A stretch of DNA of 64,000 nucleotides from Herbidospora solisilvae. Lineage in GTDB: Bacteria; Actinomycetota; Actinomycetes; Streptosporangiales; Streptosporangiaceae. Both the position numbers and the translations under genes were made by a program. The notes beneath the pieces are model-generated. The model was not told the origin of the DNA, did not search any database, and saw only the letters and a program-made list of their open reading frames with translations. The first letter of the stretch is position 1, and the number at the start of each line of letters is the position of its first letter. The stretch covers positions 611,186-675,185 of the forward strand of contig NZ_WXEW01000005.1 of the NCBI RefSeq assembly GCF_009901565.1, read 5' to 3'. Below are positions 42,717 to 50,259 of this stretch, piece after piece.

Positions 42717-43406
42717 ATGACCACTCCTGACGAGCCGAGGGACGACCAGCCCAAGCGGCGCATGCCCTGGGACGTTCCGCCCGAACAGGCCCCGGGCAGG
42801 CCGTCGCCGGACGCCGAGGACACCGCGGTCTTCAGTGCCGAGCACCACCCCGGCGGCTCCCTCGGCCCTGACCCCGGCCGACGGGAGGACCGGCCTGAGG
42901 ATCGACCGGAGAACCAGCCGGGGCACCGCGCGGAGATGCCGCCCGAGGGCCCGCCGCCCTATCGGCCGTCGCCGGCCCAGCCGGGCCCCTCCGGGCAGAG
43001 CGCCTACCAGCCGACCTCCTACCCGCAGGCGCCCTATCCCGCGGGGCCCTACGGCGAGAAGCCGCCGTCCAAGGGCGGGCTGGGCACGGCCGCGCTGGTG
43101 CTCGGCATCGTGGCGATCGTGCTGCTGCTGGTCTGCGGCCTCGGGCTGCTGGTGGCGGTGGCCGGTGTGATCGTCGGCATCATCGCGATCGCGAAGCGGT
43201 CGAACAAGGGGCGGGCCGTCGTCGGCCTGATCCTGAGCATCCTGACGCTGGTGATAGGCGCGATCATCATCGGCGTGGTGGTCAACTGGGCCAACCAGAA
43301 CAACATCGCGGAGTGTTTCGACACCCGGCTCCACCCGACGCAGGAGTCGTCGCAGCAGTGCGTCCAGCGGAAGATCAACGCGCCGATCGAGGAGGGCGGC
43401 TACTAG
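42717..43406 (+). CDS. Pro-rich DUF4190-type membrane protein
   Basis: 229 residues from ATG 42717 (GAGAGGAAC upstream). The first 115 residues are Pro/Glu/Arg-rich and disordered; two hydrophobic hairpins follow (ALVLGIVAIVLLLVCGLGLL and VAVAGVIVGIIAIA, then VVGLILSILTLVIGAIIIGVVV), then a short Cys-containing extracellular tail (AECFDT, SQQCVQRK). Function unknown; common in actinomycetes. Its TAG stop is shared as CTAG with the convergent gene. Confidence 0.8.
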   Translation: MTTPDEPRDDQPKRRMPWDVPPEQAPGRPSPDAEDTAVFSAEHHPGGSLGPDPGRREDRPEDRPENQPGHRAEMPPEGPPPYRPSPAQPGPSGQSAYQPTSYPQAPYPAGPYGEKPPSKGGLGTAALVLGIVAIVLLLVCGLGLLVAVAGVIVGIIAIAKRSNKGRAVVGLILSILTLVIGAIIIGVVVNWANQNNIAECFDTRLHPTQESSQQCVQRKINAPIEEGGY

Positions 43407-43852
43407 ACGAGCGGGACGAGCGGGAGGTAGGGCGACAGGTCGGCCCGGCCGCCGCTCGCCCTGACGCGCCCGTCGGCCACGGCCGCCGGCCAGCCCTCAC
43501 GGCCGGTGGCCAGCGTGATCCACGTGTGGGGGTCGGTCTCGACGACGTTCGGGGGAGTGCCTCTGGTGTGCCGGGGCCCCTCGACGCACTGGACGGCGGC
43601 GAACGGCGGCACCCGCACCTCCACGGTCCGGCCGGGCGCCCTCGCCACGAGCTCGTCGAGCAGGTAGCGCACGGCCGCGCGCAGCGCCTCGCGCTGGGGC
43701 GCCGTCTCCCCGCCGTACGCCGACACCACCGCCGCCACCACGGCCGGACCCGCGGCGTGGTCGGGGCCGTCGAACGGCGGCAGGCCGAGATCCGCCAACT
43801 GGGCGTCGAGAACTGCGCGAACGCGGGCGGGGTCCTGGCGGCGGGGCGGCAT
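43403..43852 (-). CDS. Sterol-carrier-family (SCP ortholog) protein
   Basis: 149 residues with an N-terminal helical part and a C-terminal SCP2-like sheet (VEVRVPPFAAVQCVEG, WITLATGREGW, GGRADLSPYLPLVPL). This actinobacterial family is regularly found beside purF. Probable binding of a small hydrophobic or aromatic ligand; no direct evidence. Confidence 0.78.
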   Translation of the reverse strand: MPPRRQDPARVRAVLDAQLADLGLPPFDGPDHAAGPAVVAAVVSAYGGETAPQREALRAAVRYLLDELVARAPGRTVEVRVPPFAAVQCVEGPRHTRGTPPNVVETDPHTWITLATGREGWPAAVADGRVRASGGRADLSPYLPLVPLV

Positions 43853-43877
43853 GTGCCCATTGTGGCGTGTGGGGATC

Positions 43878-43921
43878 GTTCACCGGCGTGGTGGTCGACG
43901 TTCACCTTCACTTCGGTCGCC
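43878..43921 (+). promoter_or_regulatory. Candidate PHO box upstream of phoX
   Basis: GTTCACC occurs at 43878 and again at 43900, exactly two 11-base units apart, as in the 11-bp direct repeats bound by PhoP in Streptomyces (consensus GTTCACC). It lies about 75-120 bases before the phosphatase start. Confidence 0.55.
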
Positions 43922-43996
43922 GACAATACGGTCCGGGCGGGGACCTGCGCCGTCTGGGCCGTTCCCCCGATCCCGCGCGACCCTTTTGGAGGAGCT

Positions 43997-46084
43997 GTGA
44001 CGAACCCGTCACCGCGTCGATCCCTGCCGCTGCTGACGCCGGCCCACCCGGGCGGCCGCAGCGCCATGACCTGCAAATACCGCTGTGGCGACGCCTGTTT
44101 CCACGACGTGCCCAACACCAGTGAGAACGCCTACTTCGGTGACGTCGTCGCCGACATGTCCCGCCGTGGCGCGCTGCGCGCCGGCGCGCTGGGCGCGCTG
44201 GTCCTGTCGGCCGGCGTCGTCGGCGCCGCCGCGACCCCCGCCGCCGCCGACGACAAGTTCACCCTCGACTGGTGGAACAAGGGCGGCAACTGGCACAACG
44301 GCGGCGCCCACCCCTACAAGGGCGGCCTGACCTTCACGCCGGTCGCGCCGAACACCAACGACCAGGTCACCGTGCCCAACGGCTACGAGTCGGCGGTCGT
44401 GGTCCGGTGGGGCGACCCGGTCCTCCCGGGTGCGCCGGCGTTCGACTTCGAGGCCCAGACGCCCGACGCGCAGGCCAGGCAGTTCGGCTACAACTGCGAC
44501 TTCGTGACGCTGTTCCAGTTCGGCCGCGACCGCGGGCTGCTGTGGGTGAACCACGAGTACACCAACGAAGAGCTGATGTTCCGCGGCTACACCAACGGCG
44601 ACAACGCCACCCCCGAGCAGATCGCCATCGCGATGAACGCCCACGGCGGTTCGGTGGTCGAGGTCCGGCGGCGCGGCAACACCGGCCGCTGGGAACTCGT
44701 CACCGCGGGCCCGCGCCGCTACAACCGCCGCATCACGGCCCACACCGAGATGCGGTTCACCGGCCCGGCCGCCGGTTCCAGCCTGCTGAAGACCGCCGCC
44801 GACCCGAGCGGCCGCGTCGTCAAGGGCATGCTGAACAACTGCGCCGGCGGCACCACCCCGTGGGGCACCGTGCTGACCGCCGAGGAGAACTTCAACCAGT
44901 ACTTCGTGAACGCCGGCAAGGCCCCCGCGGAGGCCCAGGCCGGGCTGACCCGCTACGCCTTCCCCGCCGCGCTCGGCGGCCGCCGCTGGGACCGCGTCGA
45001 CGAGCGCTTCGACCTGTCGAAGCACCCCAACGAGGCCAACCGCTTCGGCTGGATCGTCGAGATCGACCCGACCGACCCCGACTCGACCCCGATCAAGCGC
45101 ACCGCGCTCGGCCGGATGGCCCACGAGGCGGCCACCACGACCATCAGCCGGGACGGCCGGCTGGTCGCGTACATGGGTGACGACTCGCGGTTCGAGTACA
45201 TCTACAAGTTCGTGTCGAAGGACCGCTACGTCCCGGGCAACGACCGCCACAACCGGACGCTGCTCGACAACGGCACCCTCTACGTCGCCCAGTTCACCGG
45301 CGACAGCCCGGCCGCCGAGATCGACGGCACCGGCAAGCTGCCCACGGACAAGGCGTTCGACGGCGTCGGCAAGTGGATCCCGCTGGTCAGCGGCACCAGG
45401 TCGTACGTCGCGGGGATGACCGCCGAGCAGGTCCTGGTCTTCACCCGCCTGGCCGCCGACAAGGTCGGCGCGACCAAGATGGACCGCCCGGAGGACATGG
45501 AGCGCAACCCGGTCACGGGCACCGTGTTCGTGGCCCTGACCAACAACACCGCGCGCACCTCCGGCCCCGACGAGGCCAACCCGCGCCTCAACAACAAGCA
45601 CGGCCACATCCTGGAGATCGCCGAGAACCGCGACGACGCCGCGGCGCTGACCTTCGCGTGGACGCTGCCGCTGGTCTGCGGCGACCCCAACGACCCGGGC
45701 ACCTACTTCGGCGGCTTCGACAAGACCAAGGTCTCGCCGATCTCCTGCCCCGACAACGTGACCTTCGACAAGGACGGCAACCTCTGGATCTCCACGGACG
45801 GCAACGCCCTGGGGACCCACGACGGCCTGTTCGCCGTGCCGGTCCGGGGCAAGGACAAGGGCCACGTCCGCCAGTTCCTCACGATGCCCAAGGGCGCCGA
45901 GTGCTGCGGCCCGCTGGTCTCGGAGGACCAGCGGTCGGTCTTCGTCGCCGTGCAGCACCCGGGTGAGGGCACCGGCGCCTCGCCGGCCGCCCCGATCTCC
46001 CACTTCCCCGACGGCGGGACCTCGCAGCCCCGTCCGTCGGTCGTGGTGGCCTGGCACAAGCACGGCAAGAAGATCGGCAGCTAG
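43997..46084 (+). CDS. phoX: PhoX-type alkaline phosphatase, Tat-exported
   Basis: 695 residues from GTG 43997 (GGAGG upstream). After about 50 residues (CKYRCGDACFHDVPNTSEN) comes a twin-arginine signal, MSRRGALRAGALGALVLSAG, ending AAA. The body shows the PhoX/DUF839 pattern: WVNHEYTNEELMF, GGTTPWGTVLTAEENFNQY, FGWIVEIDP, KRTALGRMAHEAATT, MGDDSRFEYIYKF, DRPEDMERNP, and the C-terminal SCPDNVTFDKDGNLWIS and GAECCGP. Calcium/iron-dependent secreted phosphatase used in phosphate starvation. Confidence 0.9.
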   Translation: MTNPSPRRSLPLLTPAHPGGRSAMTCKYRCGDACFHDVPNTSENAYFGDVVADMSRRGALRAGALGALVLSAGVVGAAATPAAADDKFTLDWWNKGGNWHNGGAHPYKGGLTFTPVAPNTNDQVTVPNGYESAVVVRWGDPVLPGAPAFDFEAQTPDAQARQFGYNCDFVTLFQFGRDRGLLWVNHEYTNEELMFRGYTNGDNATPEQIAIAMNAHGGSVVEVRRRGNTGRWELVTAGPRRYNRRITAHTEMRFTGPAAGSSLLKTAADPSGRVVKGMLNNCAGGTTPWGTVLTAEENFNQYFVNAGKAPAEAQAGLTRYAFPAALGGRRWDRVDERFDLSKHPNEANRFGWIVEIDPTDPDSTPIKRTALGRMAHEAATTTISRDGRLVAYMGDDSRFEYIYKFVSKDRYVPGNDRHNRTLLDNGTLYVAQFTGDSPAAEIDGTGKLPTDKAFDGVGKWIPLVSGTRSYVAGMTAEQVLVFTRLAADKVGATKMDRPEDMERNPVTGTVFVALTNNTARTSGPDEANPRLNNKHGHILEIAENRDDAAALTFAWTLPLVCGDPNDPGTYFGGFDKTKVSPISCPDNVTFDKDGNLWISTDGNALGTHDGLFAVPVRGKDKGHVRQFLTMPKGAECCGPLVSEDQRSVFVAVQHPGEGTGASPAAPISHFPDGGTSQPRPSVVVAWHKHGKKIGS

Positions 46085-47484
46085 ACCAGCGCCGGGTCCC
46101 GGTGGTCCTCGGTGACCGTCTCGACGGTCCGGTCCTTGCGGAGGGCGTAGAGGGCGACCGGGACCCCGGCCGCGACGATCGCCGCGGCGATGAGCAGCGT
46201 GAACTGGTAGGCGTCCAGGAACGCGGTCATCGTCGGGGCGGTCTGGCGGGCGTTCAGGACCGCGCCGAGGATGGTGATCCCGAGCAGTCCGAAGACCTCG
46301 CGGGAGACGTTGAGCGTGCCCGAGGCGACTCCGGCCCGGTCGGCGGGCACCGCGCCGATGATCACGTCGGTCAGCGGCACCAGCATGCCGCCGCCCGCGC
46401 CGAAGACCAGGAACCAGGGCAGCAGGTCGAGATAGGCCGAGCCCGCGCCGGTGCTCGACAGGCCCGCCATCGCGACGACCATCAGGGCGAGCCCGGCGGC
46501 GACCGACGGCCCGGTGCCGATGCGCCGCGCCAGTTGCGGCGAGAAGACCGCGACGGCCGCCATGAGCAGCGCCATCGGCACGAAGCCCGCCCCGGCCTCG
46601 GTCGGGCTGAAGCCGAGCGCGCTCTGCAGGTAGATCGCGGTGAAGAAGTAGATCCCGAACACGCCGAACGCCCACAGGCCCATCGACAGCAGGCCGCCGC
46701 TGAACACGCGTGAGCGGAACAGACGCAGGTCGATCATGGGCTCGCGGCTGCGCCACTCGATCGTCAGGAACGCCGCGAACGCGACGGCGGCCACCGCGAA
46801 CGAGCCCAGGATGAGCCCGGAGGTCCAGCCCTCGCCTTCGCCCTCGATGAGCGCGAAGGTCAGCGCGAACAGCGCGATCGAGGAGCTGAGCACGCCCGGC
46901 ACGTCGATCCGGATTCCTCGGCTCCGGGTGCCGGCCGGCAGGGCGACGGCGGCGATCACGGCCACCGCGACGCCGATGGGCAGGTTGATCAGGAAGATCC
47001 AGCCCCAGCTGATGTTCTCGCTGAGCACGCCGCCGGTCAGCGGCCCGACGGCCAGCGCCAGCGCGGAGACGGCGCCCCAGATGCCCACGGCCGTGGCGCG
47101 TTCGCGCGCGTCGACGAACGTGGCCCTGATCAGCGCCAGCGACGTGGGCGTCACCAGGGCGGCGCCCACCCCCTGCGCGACCCGCGCCGCGATCAGCGTC
47201 TCCTGCGACCCGGCCAGCCCGGCGGCGACCGAGGAGGCGGTGAACACGGCCAGGCCGATGAAGAACATGACCCGCAGGCCGAAGACGTCGGCCAGCCGTC
47301 CGCCGGCCAGCAGCAGCCCGGCGAAGGCCAGGATGTAGCCGCTCACGATCCATTCGAGCCCGGCGAGCGTCAGCCCCAGGTCCTGCTCGATCGTCGGCAG
47401 CGCGACGTTGACCACGTTGTTGTCGAGGTAGGTCATGAACGTCGCCAGCGACACGGCCGCCAGCACCCACCATCTTGATCGCAT
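46081..47484 (-). CDS. MFS drug exporter, DHA2 (14-TM) family
   Basis: 467 residues. Signature near helix 1 is VSLATFMTYLDNNVVNVALP, followed by GGRLADVFGLR (motif A) and GPLTGGVLSENISWGWIFLINLP (motif C region). Fourteen hydrophobic segments. Divergent from a TetR gene across an operator pair, so it is probably induced by its own substrate. GGCCTGAGGA precedes the ATG. Its TAG stop overlaps the phoX stop as CTAG. Confidence 0.9.
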   Translation of the reverse strand: MRSRWWVLAAVSLATFMTYLDNNVVNVALPTIEQDLGLTLAGLEWIVSGYILAFAGLLLAGGRLADVFGLRVMFFIGLAVFTASSVAAGLAGSQETLIAARVAQGVGAALVTPTSLALIRATFVDARERATAVGIWGAVSALALAVGPLTGGVLSENISWGWIFLINLPIGVAVAVIAAVALPAGTRSRGIRIDVPGVLSSSIALFALTFALIEGEGEGWTSGLILGSFAVAAVAFAAFLTIEWRSREPMIDLRLFRSRVFSGGLLSMGLWAFGVFGIYFFTAIYLQSALGFSPTEAGAGFVPMALLMAAVAVFSPQLARRIGTGPSVAAGLALMVVAMAGLSSTGAGSAYLDLLPWFLVFGAGGGMLVPLTDVIIGAVPADRAGVASGTLNVSREVFGLLGITILGAVLNARQTAPTMTAFLDAYQFTLLIAAAIVAAGVPVALYALRKDRTVETVTEDHRDPALV

Positions 47485-47509
47485 TCCTCAGGCCCCCTAT
47501 ACGGAGTAC

Positions 47510-47557
47510 TTGTACGGCGTACATGTACAGTGCATAGCTCAGCTTGTACGTCGTATA
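47510..47557. promoter_or_regulatory. Paired TetR operators
   Basis: TTGTACGGCGTACA (47510-47523) and TTGTACGTCGTATA (47544-47557), 34 bases apart in the gap between the MFS and TetR starts. TATAGT at 47554-47559 is a good -10 for the TetR gene and the reverse-strand TATAGG near 47500 for the MFS gene; both would be covered by repressor. Confidence 0.75.
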
Positions 47558-47565
47558 GTTGTCAA

Positions 47566-48249
47566 GTGGCACCTGAGAAGCTGAGCCGGGAATCAGTCGT
47601 CGAACGGGCCATCGACCTGATCGACGCCGAAGGGCTCGAAGCCGTCACCGTGCGGCGGCTCGCCCAGTTGCTCGGCGTCACGCCGATGGCGCTCTACTGG
47701 CATTTCAAGAACAAGGACGAACTGCTCGCGGGCGTGGCCGACCATCTGCTCGCACAGATCCTCGCCGAGGTCACCGACGAGCCCGCCTGGCACGTCCAGG
47801 TCCGGGGCGTGGTCGAGCGGCTGGTCGCGCTGCTCGACCGGCACCCGGCGCTGGCGACCCTGCTCCACACGGTCGACAAGCACCGCGTCGACAGCTTCAA
47901 CGTCGCCACCAACATGGCCCTCGACCTGCTCCGCCGGGGCGGCTTCACCGTCCAGGAGGGCTTCCTGGTCTCGTCCTACCTGCTGTCCGGGGTCATCGGC
48001 CTGGTCGGCGGCGCGCCGGTCTGCCCGACGCCGCTCAGCCCCGCCGAGGCGCGCGAATGGCGGCGGCGCAAGCGCCTGGAACTGGAGAACCTGTCGGCCG
48101 AGCGGTTCCCCCTGCTGATGGAGTTCGCCAAGACCTGGGAAGACGAGACCGACGTGGCCGCCTACTACAGGTACGGCGTCGACCTGCTCATGGCCGGGGT
48201 CGAGACGATGGCCGCGCGAGCGCGGCGCACAGAGCCCCCACGAGACTGA
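47566..48249 (+). CDS. TetR-family repressor of the MFS exporter
   Basis: 227 residues from GTG 47566. N-terminal helix-turn-helix ALDLIDAEGL-like region and VTVRRLAQLLGVTPMALYWHFKNK; the C-terminal domain is TetR_C-like (VVERLVALLDRHPALATLL). The -10 TATAGT lies only 7 bases before the GTG and no ribosome site is seen, so the mRNA may be leaderless. Its 3' end overlaps the convergent MFS gene by 62 bases. Confidence 0.88.
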   Translation: MAPEKLSRESVVERAIDLIDAEGLEAVTVRRLAQLLGVTPMALYWHFKNKDELLAGVADHLLAQILAEVTDEPAWHVQVRGVVERLVALLDRHPALATLLHTVDKHRVDSFNVATNMALDLLRRGGFTVQEGFLVSSYLLSGVIGLVGGAPVCPTPLSPAEAREWRRRKRLELENLSAERFPLLMEFAKTWEDETDVAAYYRYGVDLLMAGVETMAARARRTEPPRD

Positions 48250-49573
48250 CGCAGAACAGCGCCGCGTACGTCACCCGGAAGCCCTCCATCAGCTGCTCCA
48301 CCGCCGAAGGCGAGAGCAGCGACAACGTCGCCTGGTAGACCTGCGCCCGGATCTCCGGCGTGACCGCCCCGGTCAGCAGGGTCAGCGTGGTCGCCACGCT
48401 GAGCGACGTGCCGATGTTCTGGATGGTCAGCCGGAACCCGTTGACCACCCCGAGGCTGCCCGGCGGGAGCAGGTTCATGATCTGGGTGGTGTTCCCGGTC
48501 AGGAAGGTCCCGTTCCCGCATCCGGCCAGGAACAGCCCGGCCGCGATCACCGGATAGGACGCCTCGGTCGACAGCGCCAGCACCGCCAGCCCGGACGCCG
48601 CGAGCACCGCTCCGCCCACCGACACCGCGTAGGCCCCCAGCCGCCGCGCCAGCGCCCCGGCGACGGGGGAGGCGAGCGCCATGCCCACCGGCACCGGCAG
48701 GATCGCCAGCCCGGCCTGGAGCGCGTCGACCCCGCGCGCCGCCTGGAAGTACAGCCCCGCCAGCAGGATCAGCGACGAGCGCGCCAGCGCCGCGCAGAAC
48801 GAGGCCAGGTTGGAGAACACCAGCAGCGGCGCCCCGAACAGGGCGCCGTTGAGGATGGGGTTGGCGGCCCGGCGCTCCACCACGAACAGGACCGGCGCCA
48901 GCGCCGCCGCGACCACCAGGCCGGCGAGCGAGCCCTCGGTCACCGCGTAGAGCGCGGCCGACAGCAGCGCGAAGATCACCAGGTTTCCGGCGGCGTCGAT
49001 CGGCGCCCGTCGTGGCGGGCTCCCCGGCCGCAGGATGAGGAGCCCGGCGACCAGCGCCAGCAGCCCGGCCGGCACGTTCACCCAGAAGATCCACCGCCAC
49101 CCGAGCGTGTCGGCGATCAGCCCGCCCAGCGTCGGCCCAGTGAGCTGCGCGATCGACAGGGTGCCGATGTAGACGCCCATGCCCTGGCCGAGCCGGTCGG
49201 GCGGGAAGGCGTCGGTGATGATGACCGTCCCGTTGGCGAGGATCATCGCGGCGCCGATGGCCTGCAGCGCCCGCATCGCGATCAGCACGCCCACGTCGGG
49301 GGCCAGCCCGGCCAGCGCCGAGGCGGCGGTGAAGAGGGCGAACCCGGTCAGGTAGACCCCGCGCCGCCCCAGCAGGTCGGCCACCCGGCCGAAGAACACC
49401 AGGGTCGCCGTGTTCACCAGCATGAACGACAACAGGATCCAGTTCGACGCGAACGGCGACGCGTGGAAGTGGCGGACGACGACGGGTAACGCGACGTTCA
49501 GCGTGCTGCCCGACATGCCGATGAGGATCAGCCCGAGACTGGTGACCAGGCAGACCCGCCACGCATACCTCAC
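48188..49573 (-). CDS. MFS drug exporter, DHA2 family
   Basis: 461 residues from GTG 49573, overlapping the Crp stop as GTGA. Helix 1 signature LGLILIGMSGSTLNVALPVV, motif A GRVADLLGRRGVYL, motif C GPTLGGLIADTLGWRWIFWVNVP. About 14 hydrophobic segments. Third gene of the cyclase-Crp-MFS operon, so export may respond to cAMP signalling. Confidence 0.88.
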   Translation of the reverse strand: MRYAWRVCLVTSLGLILIGMSGSTLNVALPVVVRHFHASPFASNWILLSFMLVNTATLVFFGRVADLLGRRGVYLTGFALFTAASALAGLAPDVGVLIAMRALQAIGAAMILANGTVIITDAFPPDRLGQGMGVYIGTLSIAQLTGPTLGGLIADTLGWRWIFWVNVPAGLLALVAGLLILRPGSPPRRAPIDAAGNLVIFALLSAALYAVTEGSLAGLVVAAALAPVLFVVERRAANPILNGALFGAPLLVFSNLASFCAALARSSLILLAGLYFQAARGVDALQAGLAILPVPVGMALASPVAGALARRLGAYAVSVGGAVLAASGLAVLALSTEASYPVIAAGLFLAGCGNGTFLTGNTTQIMNLLPPGSLGVVNGFRLTIQNIGTSLSVATTLTLLTGAVTPEIRAQVYQATLSLLSPSAVEQLMEGFRVTYAALFCVSLVGALCAALARPSSRPRP

Positions 49574-50259
49574 CGGGCTCTCTTGCGCAGCCCGTCCAGG
49601 TCGTAGATGATCACGCGGCGGCGGCCGGTCTCGATCAGGCCCCGGTCGCGCAGGCTCCTGAGGGCCTTGCTGACGGCCTCGCGGGAGGCGCCGGTCCAGC
49701 CCGCCAGTTCGTCCTGCGAGAGCGGCAGCATGACCCTCACGCCGCCGGGGGTCTGCTCGCCGTAGCGTTCGGCCAGCTCGACCAGGCGGGTGGCGACCCG
49801 GCCCGTGGTGTCGAACGCGCCGTATTCGACCCGCTTGCGGTCGGCGTCGCGCAGGCGGCCGGTGATGAGCTGGAGGAGCAGCACGGCGATGCGGCCGTGT
49901 TCGCGCAGGAACGAGGCGAAGTCGCGGACCACGATGGCCTCGATGGGCTCCAGCGCGGTGACGGTGCCCGAGCGGGGGCCGCCGTCGACGGCCGACATGT
50001 CGCCCAGCAGGGCGCCGGGCCCGCGTACCGCCAGCACGACCTCGGTGCCGCCCGCCGTGTGGGACGACACCTTCACCCGCCCCGAGGTCAGCACGATGAC
50101 CCAGTCGTTGGTGTCGCCCTCGGTCATGACGGTCTCGCCGCGCTCCCACTGCCGGGGCCGCCCGGCGGCCCGGAGGTCGGCGATCTCCTCGGCGGTGAGG
50201 AGGGCCAGGAACTCTCCCGGCTCCGGTGATTTCATGGCGTCCAGTCTTGGGTCAAGCAT
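49570..50259 (-). CDS. Crp/Fnr-family cAMP-responsive regulator
   Basis: 229 residues. A cyclic-nucleotide-binding domain (about 20-130) has the phosphate-cassette-like stretch LLGDMSAVDGGPRSGTVTAL; a long C-helix follows, then a winged helix with MLPLSQDELAGWTGASREAVSKALRSLRDRG. The start ATG 50259 overlaps the cyclase stop by 8 bases, coupling synthesis of sensor and cyclase. ATG 50235 is an alternative. Confidence 0.9.
   Translation of the reverse strand: MLDPRLDAMKSPEPGEFLALLTAEEIADLRAAGRPRQWERGETVMTEGDTNDWVIVLTSGRVKVSSHTAGGTEVVLAVRGPGALLGDMSAVDGGPRSGTVTALEPIEAIVVRDFASFLREHGRIAVLLLQLITGRLRDADRKRVEYGAFDTTGRVATRLVELAERYGEQTPGGVRVMLPLSQDELAGWTGASREAVSKALRSLRDRGLIETGRRRVIIYDLDGLRKRAR

Noticed and set aside
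44009-47572. A 1187-codon minus-strand frame through phoX and the MFS gene
   Set aside because: High-GC shadow frame: no start signal or domain, and it runs antisense to phoX and out of phase with the MFS gene.
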